From NCBI GenBank assembly GCA_948146395.1, contig OX411559.1, positions 3,706,501 to 3,770,500 on the forward strand: 64,000 nucleotides of DNA, given 5' to 3'. The DNA is from Fragum whitleyi (taxonomy: Eukaryota > Mollusca > Bivalvia > Cardiida > Cardiidae). The notes beneath the pieces are model-generated. The model worked only from the letters and a program-made list of their open reading frames with translations. It was not told the origin of the DNA and did not search any database. How positions within the stretch are numbered: position 1 is the first letter of the stretch; each line of letters opens with the position of its first letter. The position numbers and the translations under genes were made by a program. This document shows, piece by piece, positions 63,215 through 64,000 of the stretch.

Positions 63215-63450
63215 TATTCTTTGTTAATTCTTTCCTGATTTACAAAAATTTGGACCTGTCCAAATTTAAAGGTTTTGCAGACGAAAATTTAAAGTGGATT
63301 TAATTTGAAAAATAACCATTCTGTAGGGTAGAAAATAGTGTGGAAAAAGAAGAAATTGCTGGTCAGAAGCAATTTCTTCTTTTTTCACAATATTTTCTCA
63401 ATCATAAATTCGAAGGCACGTAAAAAGCAGGGATTAAACAGCAAAGGGTT
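63215..63450. mobile_element. Foldback element P1 with flanks, copy b
   Basis: Very close copy of 36490-36720: same GGTTTTGCAGACGAAAATTT, AATAGTGTGGAAAAAGAAGA and hairpin AGAAATTGCTGGTCAGAAGC followed by AATTTCTTC. The high similarity suggests recent spread. Confidence 0.72.
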
Positions 63451-63730
63451 AATACGAAAGTTTTGATAAGAGATCACCATGTGAACACATTTTTATGACT
63501 TTTTTCTGTGGGGCAGCCAACGCCTGTTACATTAAGAACTAGAAAGGAAAGTCAGATTACTTTTATGAATAATTCTCACTTGTTTTTGTACAAGATATGC
63601 AATAAGTTACATCATAAAAATGACACTTTCCGATCTAAATCGCTTGCTCAGTGCTCTAGTCATAGCGTTCTAACCTAAAATTAATATGATCAAAACGCGC
63701 GAAAATAATTTGAAAACGCCCCTTAATCGT

Positions 63731-64000
63731 TCAAAACGATAAGCTGTCAATTAAATTGTCAAAACACTTTCCATTACTGTATTGATTGAATAGGAAAGCG
63801 TCCGATTTGCCTCCGAAATAGTCTAGAATATCTCTATCTTGCAAAAAAGTTGTCTGAGTTACACTCTCTCCTACAGTGTGAAGGGTACCCTTAAATAAAG
63901 GGTCTATAGGCATATGTGACAAGAAAAATCGAAGAACTGAATAACTTATCCTAGCTCCTGGGATAATAAGCTTCACTTTGATTCCATCAAACCAACTATA
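63731..64000 (-). CDS. Possible 3' terminal exon of a neighbouring gene (partial)
   Basis: The minus frame is open from the window edge for about 89 codons to a TGA. It contains KLIIPGARISYSVLRFFLSH and DRDILDYFGGKSDAFLFNQY, compositionally like coding sequence rather than translated AT-rich intron. No family is recognised and no splice site can be seen, because the frame enters from outside. It could be the last exon of a gene upstream on the same strand, or part of an unrecognised mobile element. No clear AATAAA follows the stop. Confidence 0.4.
   Translation of the reverse strand, partial: YSWFDGIKVKLIIPGARISYSVLRFFLSHMPIDPLFKGTLHTVGESVTQTTFLQDRDILDYFGGKSDAFLFNQYSNGKCFDNLIDSLSF

Overview
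This is an AT-rich metazoan window. It has long introns full of short non-autonomous transposons, a tRNA-derived SINE, a Penelope-like element and very little coding sequence. The repeat style (tandem-array elements ending in GACGGACG tracts and a hairpin plus GAGCTAAAAA) points to a lophotrochozoan, most likely a bivalve mollusc. That placement is inference; no marker gene fixes the species.

One gene dominates. On the minus strand, from 51421 (perhaps 57540) down to the left edge, I could assemble 22 coding exons of a TPR and ankyrin-repeat protein resembling TRANK1. Nearly every exon was fixed by an AG acceptor, a GT donor and matching codon phase: exons 1-19 join without a phase error (1191 codons plus 1 nt), and exons 20-22 join each other. 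There is one phase break, between exons 19 and 20. The protein is built from about four copies of one module: a TPR exon, a second helical exon, a 'W...L' helical exon, then ankyrin exons. The helicase-like C-terminal half known from TRANK1 would lie beyond position 1 and is not seen. Two exons have decayed partial copies in the intron just 3' of them.

The introns hold: (1) at least eight families of Helitron/HINE-like (DINE-1-like) elements with subterminal inverted repeats, internal arrays of about 145-180 bp units, and right ends of a hairpin followed by CTAA or CATAA; every orientable copy has its right end on the + strand, antisense to the gene; (2) about 14 copies of one tRNA-headed SINE, nearly all in the gene's sense direction; (3) several palindromic foldback families; (4) two TIR elements flanked by TA, one with pogo/Tigger-like ends; (5) a 5'-truncated Penelope-like retrotransposon with GIY-YIG endonuclease at 41.3-42.4 kb.

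From about 55 to 64 kb the sequence is upstream of the gene's main ATG: fewer array elements, a dead Tc1-like transposase fragment, a candidate short first exon at 57.5 kb, and at the right edge an open frame that may be the end of a neighbouring gene.
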